Made by a program: the position numbers and the translations under genes. A stretch of 63,491 nucleotides of DNA from an uncultured Clostridia bacterium (GTDB lineage: Bacteria; Bacillota; Clostridia; Christensenellales; CAG-314): NCBI GenBank assembly GCA_947623225.1, contig CANQGO010000008.1, forward strand, positions 1 to 63,491. Reading direction: 5' to 3'. The stretch's first letter is position 1; each line of letters begins with the position of its first letter. The notes under the pieces were generated by a model. The model saw nothing but the letters and a program-made list of their open reading frames with translations, had not been told where the DNA came from and made no database searches. Below are positions 25,540-32,843 of this stretch, piece after piece.

Positions 25540-26296
25540 TGTCTGTCTCCTCGTCGGTTTTACCCTCTTCTATTGTCGTAGGCTCCTCATCATCCTCGGG
25601 AGCACTCATCACTATACCCTCTTTTGCTTCGATTACAGCACCGCTGATTATGGAAGCAATGATCTTTATAGCACCAATTGCATCATCATTTGCGGGGATA
25701 ACTACGTCCACTTGATCCGGGTCACAGTTCGTATCCACGATTGCAACGATGGGAATATTCAATGCGTGAGCTTCCGCCACGGCAATTGCTTCCATTTTGG
25801 GGTCAACAATGAATATGCAACCGGGCATACCGCGCATATCCTTGATGCCGCCGAGATTGGCTTCCAACTTATCGCGTTCTTCGAGAAGTTTGGCAACTTC
25901 TTTCTTGGGCAAAACTTCCAACTCACCGAGTTTTTCCATCTGATTGATCTGATGAAGACGCTCGATACGGGATTTTATTGTCTTGTAATTAGTCAATGTT
26001 CCGCCCAGCCAACGGTTGTTAACATAGTACATTCCGCAACGCTCGGCTTCTGTTTTGATGGCGTCCTGCGCCTGCTTTTTGGTGCCTACGAACAATATAG
26101 GTTTGCCTTCCGCAGCGATATCGCGAACAAACTTATATGCGATCTCTGCTTGGGCGACCGTTTGCTGAAGGTCGATAATGTGTATATCATTACGTTCGGT
26201 ATAGATATACTTCTTCATTTTGGGGTTCCATCTTCTGGTCTGGTGTCCGAAATGCACGCCTGCTTCCAGAAGCTGCTTCATTGATACAACTGCCAT
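25532..26296 (-). CDS. rpsB: 30S ribosomal protein S2
   Basis: S2 (254 aa) binds late to the 30S subunit between head and body. Recognisable motifs: [47 protein letters not shown] and [16 protein letters not shown], the family signature. The last 25 residues are an acidic tail ([19 protein letters not shown]). A strong Shine-Dalgarno sequence AAGGAG precedes ATG 26296. It has its own promoter and a leader with a hairpin. Confidence 0.98.
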   Translation of the reverse strand: MAVVSMKQLLEAGVHFGHQTRRWNPKMKKYIYTERNDIHIIDLQQTVAQAEIAYKFVRDIAAEGKPILFVGTKKQAQDAIKTEAERCGMYYVNNRWLGGTLTNYKTIKSRIERLHQINQMEKLGELEVLPKKEVAKLLEERDKLEANLGGIKDMRGMPGCIFIVDPKMEAIAVAEAHALNIPIVAIVDTNCDPDQVDVVIPANDDAIGAIKIIASIISGAVIEAKEGIVMSAPEDDEEPTTIEEGKTDEETDNG

Positions 26297-26356
26297 TTTT
26301 TCTTTCTCCTTGTTTTTTTGTTTTTAACCTCTTTACGCCGTCAACTCTGAACGCAA

Positions 26357-26376
26357 CCGAGCGGCAAACTCGGCAC
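26357..26376 (-). promoter_or_regulatory. Possible S2 leader hairpin
   Basis: The roughly 115-nt rpsB leader contains a CCGAG/CTCGG stem in the stretch reading GCCGAGTTTGCCGCTCGG on the minus strand. Autogenous control of rpsB by S2 is known in other bacteria, but this structure matches no leader I can name. Confidence 0.35.
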
Positions 26377-26416
26377 AACGAACAAATCTTACGTAAATGC
26401 GAATTAAACCTTATAG

Positions 26417-26445
26417 ATTATAGCACAAGCAAATGCTTTTTGCAA
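26417..26445 (-). promoter_or_regulatory. Sigma-A promoter of rpsB-tsf(-pyrH)
   Basis: TTGCAA (26440-26445), 17-bp spacer, TATAAT (26417-26422). Predicted start near 26410. Confidence 0.85.
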
Positions 26446-26537
26446 TCAAATGCAATTACTTTGTATAAAGAAATATTACAAATACCGCTTCATTTTCGAC
26501 GCATGAAATAAAAGGCGGAGACTTGTCGTGATTATAG

Positions 26538-26571
26538 AGCATCAAAATGCCCTCTCAAAATATGAGAGGGC
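26538..26571 (-). terminator. Terminator after the DUF1292 gene
   Basis: A 9-bp perfect stem (26549-26557 with 26563-26571, 5-nt loop) is followed by ATTTTGAT on the minus strand. The U-tract is weak. Confidence 0.65.
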
Positions 26572-26585
26572 CAGGTAATGATAAA

Positions 26586-26966
26586 TTACTTGTCTTCGTG
26601 ATGATGGTGACAATCACAATCAGGGTCATCACATTCATCGCTTTGTTCATTCACAAGATCAGCAAGTTTCTGCTCGAGAACATCGTAAAGCTCCTCGTCA
26701 ACCGGCAATAAGTTGTAATAAAATTCACCGTCCTGTTCTACTTCTTCCAATTCGAAAAACTCTATCGCCGGATCATCAACATCATCCGCTTCCTGCAGGC
26801 AAGCATATTCCTTACCATCATAATCTATAGTAGCTACATGATAGTAGGGATATTGATTGCCCTCTTCGTCTTCCAACATGATGACGTCTTCATCGGTGTT
26901 TTCGCAACCGCAGTCGCAGTGTTCATCGTGTTCGCAATCACATTTGTTCTTTTTTTCTTCGCTCAT
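26586..26966 (-). CDS. DUF1292 protein with Cys/His-rich ends
   Basis: A 126-aa acidic protein. The centre (VIMLEDEEGNQYPYYHVATIDYDG onward, shown by DYDGKEYACLQEAD) is the DUF1292 (YrzB) fold found beside ruvX in Firmicutes; its function is unknown. Start is ATG 26966 with GGAGG 5 nt upstream. Unusually, both ends are rich in metal ligands: CDCEHDEHCDCGCE near the N-terminus and CDDPDCDCHHHHEDK at the C-terminus. The usual YrzB is about 90 aa without these ends. Metal binding is inferred. It lies 13 bases after ruvX. Confidence 0.85.
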   Translation of the reverse strand: MSEEKKNKCDCEHDEHCDCGCENTDEDVIMLEDEEGNQYPYYHVATIDYDGKEYACLQEADDVDDPAIEFFELEEVEQDGEFYYNLLPVDEELYDVLEQKLADLVNEQSDECDDPDCDCHHHHEDK

Positions 26967-26979
26967 AAATTCCTCCAAT

Positions 26980-27396
26980 TTATCTTTGTCTATCTAAATA
27001 ATTTTGCAAAATTATCGTCGCCGCAACTTTGTCAATTACCCTTTTTCTATCCTGGCGACGGACATTTCCGTCAATCAATACGCGCTCTGCGGACAACGTG
27101 GTAAATCGTTCGTCCAGATACTCAATTGGAATATCGCACACCGACGAAAGCGCATCAATAAATTCTCTGGTCCTGATCGCTTGCTCGTTTTCTCTGCCCT
27201 TCAAATCATACGGCATCCCCGAAACGAGCTTTGTCACCTCGTGGCTTTTGACCAGTTGACAAATATATTCTGCGTCTGCAGACGTTGAGCCTTTGCGTGT
27301 ATATGTTTCCAACGGATTGGCAATTATGCCCATAGGGTCGGAAACCGCTATACCTATACGGACGTTACCCACGTCCAATGCCATAATTCTTCCCAT
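26980..27396 (-). CDS. ruvX: Holliday junction resolvase-like RuvX (YqgF)
   Basis: RNase H-fold nuclease (138 aa), linked to pre-16S rRNA 5' end processing and possibly to Holliday junctions. Acidic residues are in MALDVGNVRIGIAVSD (Asp8) and EYLDERFTT, with the final Asp in KRVIDKVAA. ATG 27396 lies only 9 nt past the -10 box, so the message may be leaderless; ATG 27384, after GGAAG, is the alternative but would remove the first strand residues. The frame is open further upstream, over the promoter. Paired with the DUF1292 gene. Confidence 0.93.
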   Translation of the reverse strand: MGRIMALDVGNVRIGIAVSDPMGIIANPLETYTRKGSTSADAEYICQLVKSHEVTKLVSGMPYDLKGRENEQAIRTREFIDALSSVCDIPIEYLDERFTTLSAERVLIDGNVRRQDRKRVIDKVAATIILQNYLDRQR

Positions 27397-27405
27397 TTCT
27401 ATTGT

Positions 27406-27435
27406 ATTGTAACACAAATATCGACTTGTTGACAA
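27406..27435 (-). promoter_or_regulatory. Promoter of ruvX-DUF1292 (probably leaderless)
   Basis: TTGTCA (27430-27435), 18-bp spacer, TACAAT (27406-27411). The predicted transcription start is at or within 3 nt of the ruvX ATG. Confidence 0.75.
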
Positions 27436-27458
27436 CCCTATTTCGATAAAAAGATGAA

Positions 27459-27484
27459 ACAAAAAGATCGCACAAGGCGACCTT
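27459..27484 (-). terminator. Intrinsic terminator after the 40-aa membrane protein gene
   Basis: An 8-bp stem (27464-27471 with 27477-27484, one G-U pair, 5-nt loop) with TTTTTG on the minus strand. Confidence 0.7.
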
Positions 27485-27495
27485 CTTGTCTAACG

Positions 27496-27618
27496 TTACT
27501 TTGTCATTTCTTTTACTTTCTTTTTACCCTTGTTGAGCAGTTTTTGAACTTGAGGCATCTCACTTGCGATCATGCCCGCAGCCGCTCCCAGAGCCAATCC
27601 AATCAAAAGTTTTTTCAT
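27496..27618 (-). CDS. 40-aa small membrane protein
   Basis: A short gene with a strong ribosome-binding site (GGAGG, 4 nt before ATG 27618). The peptide starts MKKLLIGLALGAAAGMIA, a Gly/Ala-rich membrane helix like that of YtxH-type small proteins, then SEMPQVQKLLNKG and a Lys-rich tail KKKVKEMTK. It has its own terminator. It lies between iscU and the ruvX promoter. Its function is unknown; the clean start, stop and terminator argue that it is real. Confidence 0.75.
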   Translation of the reverse strand: MKKLLIGLALGAAAGMIASEMPQVQKLLNKGKKKVKEMTK

Positions 27619-27683
27619 AATTCCTCCATAAACGTTACTGTCCTTAGTTTGCAGAGGAACAGAAAAATTATGCAAAAAACACT

Positions 27684-27758
27684 AAAAAATCCATACTATG
27701 TGTGACAAAGTATTATACAGAACAAGCAAAATCGTACTGCGACACTACTACACATAGT
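27684..27758 (-). terminator. Possible long-loop terminator after iscU
   Basis: ACTATGTGT (27695-27703) pairs with ACACATAGT (27750-27758, overlapping the iscU stop) across a 46-nt loop; TTTTTT follows on the minus strand (27684-27689). The long loop makes termination uncertain. A TATAAT lies inside the loop and might belong to a promoter for the 40-aa gene, but I see no good -35. Confidence 0.4.
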
Positions 27759-28152
27759 CTATGTGAGACTTGTCAATGGGTTTATTCTCTTTCTTTGCCC
27801 TATAATCCTCTATGGCTTTTTTTATGGCTTCTTCCGCCAGTACAGAACAGTGGATTTTCTGAGGAGGAAGTCCCTCGAGCTCTTCCACTACGCGCGCATT
27901 AGTAAGTTGAAGTGCCTCATCGACAGTCATACCTATAACCATTTGCGTTGCCGTAGAACTTGTCGCTATGGCTGCAGCGCACCCGAATGTCTGAAATTTC
28001 GCATCGACAATTACATCATTCTCTATTCTGAGTGTGATGCGCATGATATCTCCACATGTGGCATTACCCACCGTCCCTTCGCCATCGGGGTTTTCTATTT
28101 CGCCGACATTCTTGGGGTTTGCAAATGCTTCCAGTACCTTTTGATTATACAT
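27748..28152 (-). CDS. iscU: Fe-S cluster assembly scaffold IscU (NifU N-terminal type)
   Basis: Scaffold (134 aa) on which iron-sulfur clusters are assembled from IscS-supplied sulfur. The three ligand cysteines are present: Cys33 (NATCGD), Cys58 (FGCAAAIATSS) and Cys102 (HCSVLAEEAI). The usual LPPxK chaperone-binding motif reads LPPQK. The start overlaps the iscS stop by eight bases. No IscA, HscA or ferredoxin gene follows, as in other Clostridia with a short iscR-iscS-iscU set. Confidence 0.96.
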   Translation of the reverse strand: MYNQKVLEAFANPKNVGEIENPDGEGTVGNATCGDIMRITLRIENDVIVDAKFQTFGCAAAIATSSTATQMVIGMTVDEALQLTNARVVEELEGLPPQKIHCSVLAEEAIKKAIEDYRAKKENKPIDKSHIDYV

Positions 28153-29326
28153 TATACGTTCCTCCTTTCTTCAGATCAAACAAAGGCGACATTTCACGCA
28201 GTCGCGTAATCGTTTCCTTTAACTTATCTACTATGTAGTCCACTTCTTCCATAGTATTGTGCTTTCCGAAGCTAAATCGAATTGAACCATGCGATACCTC
28301 AATAGGTACACCCATAGCCAACAACACATGAGACGGATCAAGACTGCCACTACTGCAAGCCGAACCACTGGATACGGCAATACCATTGAAATCCAGTAGC
28401 ATCAGAATGCCCTCACCCTCGACAAACTCAAAACTGTAATTGGCAATACTTGGGATACGATGGTTCTTGTTACCGTTTTGCCGTATATACGGAATTTCCT
28501 TTTCCACACGTTGTTCAAAGTGATCTCTCAATGATGCAATATACGCATTATTTTTTTCGAGATTTTCCCGTGACAGTTCTAATGCTTTCGCCAAACCGAC
28601 CATAGCCGGCACATTGACTGTTCCCGCGCGCTGAGAACGCTCTTGTCCGCCGCCACAAATCAACTTGTCCAACTTCACACCGTTTCTCACATAAAGAACA
28701 CCCGCACCCTTGGGCCCGTAAAACTTATGCGCCGATATAGTCAGCAAATCCACGTTCAATTCCGAAACATTGATGTTCATATAAGGAATTGCCTGCACGC
28801 AATCAGTATGAAAAAGTGCTCCATGCCTGTGTGCAACTTCGGCAAGTTCTTTTATCGGTTGTATTGTACCTACCTCATTGTTAGCGTACATCACCGACAC
28901 GATCGTTGTCTGATCGTCGATATACTTTTCCAAATCTTCTACGTGCACCAATCCGGTATTATCCACAGGCAGACGTGTCACACGAAATCCGCTCTGTTCC
29001 AACCATTCGGCAGGCGTAAGGATACCGTGATGCTCTATTGAAGAGATAATAACATGCTTTCCCTTGTTTTTTCTATGCAATGCAGTACCTTTAAGTGCCC
29101 AGTTGTCCGACTCGGTACCGCCACTTGTAAAATACACCTCGTTGGACTTGCAGCCCAATATTCGAGCGACCGTATCCCGAGCTGTATCCAATGCGCAAGC
29201 GGACTCTCTGCCGAATGCATGCTGACTATGAGCATTCCCGAATTCTTTTGTAAAATACGGCAACATTGCCTGCAAAACTGCCTCATCGCATGGAGTTGAA
29301 GCGGCGCAATCCGCATATACTTTCAT
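28145..29326 (-). CDS. iscS: Cysteine desulfurase IscS/NifS
   Basis: PLP enzyme (393 aa) that takes sulfur from cysteine for clusters and tRNA thiolation. The PLP lysine is Lys201 (TISAHKFYGPKG). The PLP-ring histidine is in SSIEHHGIL, and the persulfide cysteine is Cys324 in the loop SSGSACSSGSLDP, the short-loop IscS group. The N-terminus YADCAASTP replaces the common YLDNAATTP. It lies between iscR and iscU with four- and eight-base overlaps. Confidence 0.96.
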   Translation of the reverse strand: MKVYADCAASTPCDEAVLQAMLPYFTKEFGNAHSQHAFGRESACALDTARDTVARILGCKSNEVYFTSGGTESDNWALKGTALHRKNKGKHVIISSIEHHGILTPAEWLEQSGFRVTRLPVDNTGLVHVEDLEKYIDDQTTIVSVMYANNEVGTIQPIKELAEVAHRHGALFHTDCVQAIPYMNINVSELNVDLLTISAHKFYGPKGAGVLYVRNGVKLDKLICGGGQERSQRAGTVNVPAMVGLAKALELSRENLEKNNAYIASLRDHFEQRVEKEIPYIRQNGNKNHRIPSIANYSFEFVEGEGILMLLDFNGIAVSSGSACSSGSLDPSHVLLAMGVPIEVSHGSIRFSFGKHNTMEEVDYIVDKLKETITRLREMSPLFDLKKGGTYNV

Positions 29327-29727
29327 ATTTTATCCTCCGCAAGTTGTTTCAAAGTAATCGTATCCAGATAGGAATTTATATTTTCATAAAGTTTGCTCCA
29401 AAAATTATGTGCCACGCACTTGCCGCGTTGTGCGCACTCCGAATGCAAACAATCCACTATTTCCAAATTGTCCTCTACCGCGCGCAGTATCTGTCCGACA
29501 GTTATGTTATCCGGGCTATCCGACAGTTTGTAACCGCCGTTTGCACCCCGCGTAGACAATACAATGTCGCTTTTCTTCATCAAAGCAATTATATGCTCGA
29601 GGTACTTTTCGCTGACACCTGTATATTGCGATAATGACGATACGTTTACGACATCGCCACTGTCGTAACTTTTCGCAAGTTCTACCGCCACATATAAGCC
29701 GTATCTTGCTTTTGATGACATCTTCAT
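29323..29727 (-). CDS. iscR: Rrf2-family regulator IscR
   Basis: Winged-helix transcription factor (134 aa) that senses Fe-S status and represses its own operon. The N-terminus MKMSSKARYGLYVAVELAK and helix motif YTGVSEKYLEHIIALMKK are typical of Rrf2. Cluster ligands Cys93, Cys98, Cys104 and His107 are in place (CLHSECAQRGKCVAH). It leads iscR-iscS-iscU. A candidate operator overlaps its -10 box. Confidence 0.94.
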   Translation of the reverse strand: MKMSSKARYGLYVAVELAKSYDSGDVVNVSSLSQYTGVSEKYLEHIIALMKKSDIVLSTRGANGGYKLSDSPDNITVGQILRAVEDNLEIVDCLHSECAQRGKCVAHNFWSKLYENINSYLDTITLKQLAEDKI

Positions 29728-29752
29728 GTTAAATTCCTACCATTTTGCTATG

Positions 29753-29784
29753 AATAGTTTACTACTATTATGCCTACAAGTCAA
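29753..29784 (-). promoter_or_regulatory. iscR promoter with overlapping inverted-repeat operator
   Basis: TTGACT (29779-29784), 17-bp spacer, TAAACT (29756-29761). The inverted repeat AATAGT-N5-ACTATT (29753-29758 and 29764-29769) covers the -10, a position suited to autorepression by IscR. Confidence 0.7.
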
Positions 29785-29904
29785 ATGTTTTAGGCATGCC
29801 TTAATAAAATATTGCTCAAAAATATAACGACATTACACTATAATCTCAACATGGCAATAAAGTGTAAGATTAAGGCCACAACAAAAAACAAAGTGTAGAA
29901 TAAA

Positions 29905-29955
29905 CAAAAAAAACGACTTTCCGACCATCCATTTTTTGAGTTCAAATCAAAGTCG
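29905..29955 (-). terminator. Terminator of an ORF-less transcription unit
   Basis: CGACTTT (29914-29920) pairs with AAAGTCG (29949-29955) around a loop that can fold further; on the minus strand it is followed by eight U. Confidence 0.65.
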
Positions 29956-30160
29956 CTCTTTTATCTAATAATGTTTATATGTTTGTAAAAATCAAAAAAG
30001 CAATACGAAATAAATCTCTCTATTTCATTTTTCACACTGCTATATCTTATTCTCTAAGATCATTTAAAAGTAAAAATAACGTATTTTTTCCCAAGTAAAG
30101 ATTGTTAAGTGAACAATATACCTCTACCGGGAGAGAACAATGCGATCCCGTTTTGTGATG
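29906..30160 (-). ncRNA. Candidate small RNA between trxA and iscR
   Basis: A 469-base gap (29728-30196) separates iscR from trxA. Within it a promoter-like pair just past trxA and a U8 terminator bracket about 250 nt with no credible ORF. The 5' part can fold: CGGGA/TCCCG and TTGTT/AACAA stems are visible. I recognise no known RNA family; it could also be a long 3' region of the trxA operon. Confidence 0.35.
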
Positions 30161-30161
30161 A

Positions 30162-30190
30162 AGCTTAACGATCACGACATTGCTTGTCAA
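30162..30190 (-). promoter_or_regulatory. Promoter-like sequence after trxA
   Basis: TTGACA (30185-30190), 17-bp spacer, TAAGCT (30162-30167), directed into the gene-free stretch toward iscR. Confidence 0.5.
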
Positions 30191-30196
30191 CTTTTT

Positions 30197-30508
30197 CTAT
30201 ATATGCTTTGAGATGGTTTCCGTCAATTCCGTTTCGTCGCACAATCCTATCAGACGATCCACAAGTTCGCCGTTTTTGAAAATGCACACATTAGGTATAG
30301 AGAACACCTGAAAACGTTTAGCAAGCTCCATAGCATTGTCCACGTCTACTTTTCCGAATTTAACGGATGGCATTTGATCTGCTACTTCATCCAGAATCGG
30401 AGCCAGCATCTTGCAAGGGCCGCACCACGTTGCCCAAAAATCCACCACAGTCGTTCCGTCGGCTATAAATTCATCAAAATTTTCTGCAATATCGGTTAAT
30501 TTACTCAT
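30197..30508 (-). CDS. trxA: Thioredoxin
   Basis: A 103-aa thioredoxin with the active site WCGPCK (Cys29 and Cys32), the cis-proline loop FSIPN and the usual GxxVDRLIG C-terminal strand. It reduces protein disulfides in the cytosol. The start overlaps the RseC-like gene by eight bases; that protein also carries redox-type cysteines, so the pair may work on related electron transfer, which is inference. Last in the topA-aspS run. Confidence 0.96.
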   Translation of the reverse strand: MSKLTDIAENFDEFIADGTTVVDFWATWCGPCKMLAPILDEVADQMPSVKFGKVDVDNAMELAKRFQVFSIPNVCIFKNGELVDRLIGLCDETELTETISKHI

Positions 30509-31037
30509 TATCGTTTTCTCCTTCTTTATCTGACTGATATTCGTCTATTTGTATGGCATTGTTATCGGTGTTTTCCGCCTCATTTTCGTCTTGTATGTCT
30601 TCCGAACATTCTTTAGGTTGTGTCGCAGTAGCATAATGAATTATTTGAATAATTTGAGGCGTTTCCATCCACTTATGCCGCCGCAACTTGTCGATGATCG
30701 CCACCACCGCAAACCCTATCGCAAGTCCGGCTAAAAACAGTACGCCTGCCAGCCAATCTGCCCAATGCAATCCCAATGCCAAAAGCAGTAGACAAAGTGC
30801 AGGTATAACAGGAATAAAATATCCGACAAGGGCCAATCTTGCACTGTTGGTCTCCGGTATTTCAAGCATGACAGAATCACCGATTTGCGCGTTAATGGAA
30901 TTGCGCGCATAGAAATCCACATGCTTCTGCTTTTCCGTCATTCCACATTTACCGCAAGAAGCACACGCCGAATTACGGCCAACTCGAACCATGGCAAATT
31001 CATTTTTTACAGACAGCACTACACCTTGCTCAGTCAT
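30501..31037 (-). CDS. RseC/MucC-family SoxR-reducing membrane protein
   Basis: A 178-aa member of the RseC/RsxC-associated family. The N-terminal domain has the cysteine cluster CASCGKCGM, then two membrane helices (about 70-88 and 92-113), and an acidic cytoplasmic tail (DENEAENTDNN and on). Start ATG 31037 has AGGA 5 nt upstream inside the end of aspS; ATG 31040 is also possible. RseC proteins in Clostridia often accompany Rnf complexes, but none is here. The long acidic tail is not typical. Confidence 0.8.
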   Translation of the reverse strand: MTEQGVVLSVKNEFAMVRVGRNSACASCGKCGMTEKQKHVDFYARNSINAQIGDSVMLEIPETNSARLALVGYFIPVIPALCLLLLALGLHWADWLAGVLFLAGLAIGFAVVAIIDKLRRHKWMETPQIIQIIHYATATQPKECSEDIQDENEAENTDNNAIQIDEYQSDKEGENDNE

Positions 31038-32826
31038 CATCTTCCTCGCACTTGATGCCCAGTTCCTTAAGCTGTTTGTCATCCACCTCGGAAGGTGCTT
31101 CGCTCATCATATCGCTGGCGTTTTGCATTTTCGGGAAAGCAATAACGTCCTTAATATTGTTCGTATCAGTCAATACCATGACTAAACGATCTAGTCCCAG
31201 TGCCAAACCGCCGTGAGGAGGTGTGCCGTATTTGAAGGCATCCACAAAGAATCCGAAACGTTCTTGAATTTGCTCATCTGTAAAACCGAGCGTTTCAAAC
31301 ATCATTTTCTGAATATCCCTGTTATAGATACGCATAGAGCCGCCGCCCATTTCGTCGCCATTGATCACAACGTCATACGCCTTTGCGCGCACTTGCGCAG
31401 GGTTGGTACGCATATATTGCACGTCTTCGTTCTTTGGACTTGTAAACGGATGATGCATGGCTACATAACGGCCTTCTTCCTCAGAGTATTCGAAAAGTGG
31501 GAAGTCAACAACCCACAAAGCAGCGAAGTCTCCTTTTTTGTAAAAATCAAATATTGCAGCAAGATGGCAACGCAATGCGCCCAAGGCCACGACTGCAGTT
31601 TGCCAATCGGGATCCGCTACTATCAAAGCAATATCTCCCTGTTCCATATCAAGTGCATGTGCAATTGCGTCCAATTCATCCTGGGAAACAGCTTTGGAGA
31701 AACTGCATTTGATTCCGTCCTTGCCCAGTCCATACCATGCCAAGCCCTTTGCCTTGTACGTCTTGACAAATTCCACAAGTCTATCCAACTCTTTCCGCGA
31801 AAGTTTATCTGCACCCTGCTTAAATACTATGGCGCGGACTGTGCCGCCCTGCTGCAAAGCATTTGCAAATACGGCAAAGGTGCTGTCCTGTACTGTTGCG
31901 TCAAGATTCTGTATTTCCATGCCGAATCGCAAATCCGGTTTGTCGGAGCCGAAACGATTCATACATTCCGTCCAGGACAGACGCAGAAAGTGTTCGGGAA
32001 GTTCCACGCCGCGAACTTCGCGGAATATCTTAACCAAAAGTGCTTCGGTAAGAGTCATCACTTCTTCTTCCTGATCGACGAAACTCATCTCAAGATCAAT
32101 TTGCGTAAATTCCGGTTGACGATTGGCGCGGAGATCTTCATCACGAAAACATTTGGCAATCTGGAAATATCTGTCCAATCCGCCTATCATCAATAACTGC
32201 TTGTAAAGTTGTGGAGACTGCGGTAATGCATAGAAACTACCGCGTCTGATACGGCTTGGAACAAGATAGTCGCGTGCTCCCTCGGGGGTCGACTTGCCAA
32301 GCATAGGCGTTTCCACCTCTATAAAGCCATGATCTGTCAGATAATTGCGAGTTATTTGGCAGATTCTGCTCCTTGTTATTAAATTCTGTTGCAGATCTTC
32401 TCTTCTCAGATCAAGATACCTGTGCTTCAGGCGCAACGTTTCGTTCGCGCCATCGTCTCCCACCGAAAAAGGTGTGGTATCTGCTTCTGACAGAATTTTC
32501 AACCGCTCAGCCACAAGTTCGATTTCACCCGTTTTCATATTGGGATTCACATTGTTTCCTACACGATGACGTACCCGTCCGGTGACTGAAATGACATATT
32601 CCAACTTGAGCGTAGATGCTTTATCCAATAATGACTGGTCACATACATCCGTATCGAATACTATCTGCACGATCCCGCTTCTGTCGCGCAACTGCAAAAA
32701 TATCAAACCTCCAAGGTCGCGACGCCTGTGGACCCAGCCCATCAACGTCAATTCTTTACCTATATGTTCCGTCGACACTTCTCCGCACATAAGACTGCGG
32801 CGTTGTCCATTCAATAGCTCTGCCAT
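31030..32826 (-). CDS. aspS: Aspartyl-tRNA synthetase
   Basis: Class IIb synthetase (598 aa) charging tRNA-Asp. OB anticodon domain (1-110), motif 2 region FRDEDLRANRQPEFTQID, an inserted GAD domain (about 290-430), motif 3 GGLALGLDRLVMVL, and KMQNASDMMSEAPSEVD near the C-terminus. Length is standard for bacterial AspRS. It lies between hslU (17 bases) and the RseC-like gene (8-base overlap). A 327-codon antisense frame is a shadow. Confidence 0.97.
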   Translation of the reverse strand: MAELLNGQRRSLMCGEVSTEHIGKELTLMGWVHRRRDLGGLIFLQLRDRSGIVQIVFDTDVCDQSLLDKASTLKLEYVISVTGRVRHRVGNNVNPNMKTGEIELVAERLKILSEADTTPFSVGDDGANETLRLKHRYLDLRREDLQQNLITRSRICQITRNYLTDHGFIEVETPMLGKSTPEGARDYLVPSRIRRGSFYALPQSPQLYKQLLMIGGLDRYFQIAKCFRDEDLRANRQPEFTQIDLEMSFVDQEEEVMTLTEALLVKIFREVRGVELPEHFLRLSWTECMNRFGSDKPDLRFGMEIQNLDATVQDSTFAVFANALQQGGTVRAIVFKQGADKLSRKELDRLVEFVKTYKAKGLAWYGLGKDGIKCSFSKAVSQDELDAIAHALDMEQGDIALIVADPDWQTAVVALGALRCHLAAIFDFYKKGDFAALWVVDFPLFEYSEEEGRYVAMHHPFTSPKNEDVQYMRTNPAQVRAKAYDVVINGDEMGGGSMRIYNRDIQKMMFETLGFTDEQIQERFGFFVDAFKYGTPPHGGLALGLDRLVMVLTDTNNIKDVIAFPKMQNASDMMSEAPSEVDDKQLKELGIKCEEDDD

Positions 32827-32843
32827 TATTTTTTCTCCTGTGT

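Noticed and set aside
25304-26284. A 326-codon open frame on the plus strand opposite tsf/rpsB
   Set aside because: Antisense shadow; rpsB and tsf are certain on the other strand.
30121-30190. T-box or known riboswitch after trxA
   Set aside because: No T-box core sequence or other recognisable aptamer element, and no gene downstream for it to control.
31213-32196. A 327-codon open frame on the plus strand opposite aspS
   Set aside because: Antisense shadow of a well-supported synthetase gene.
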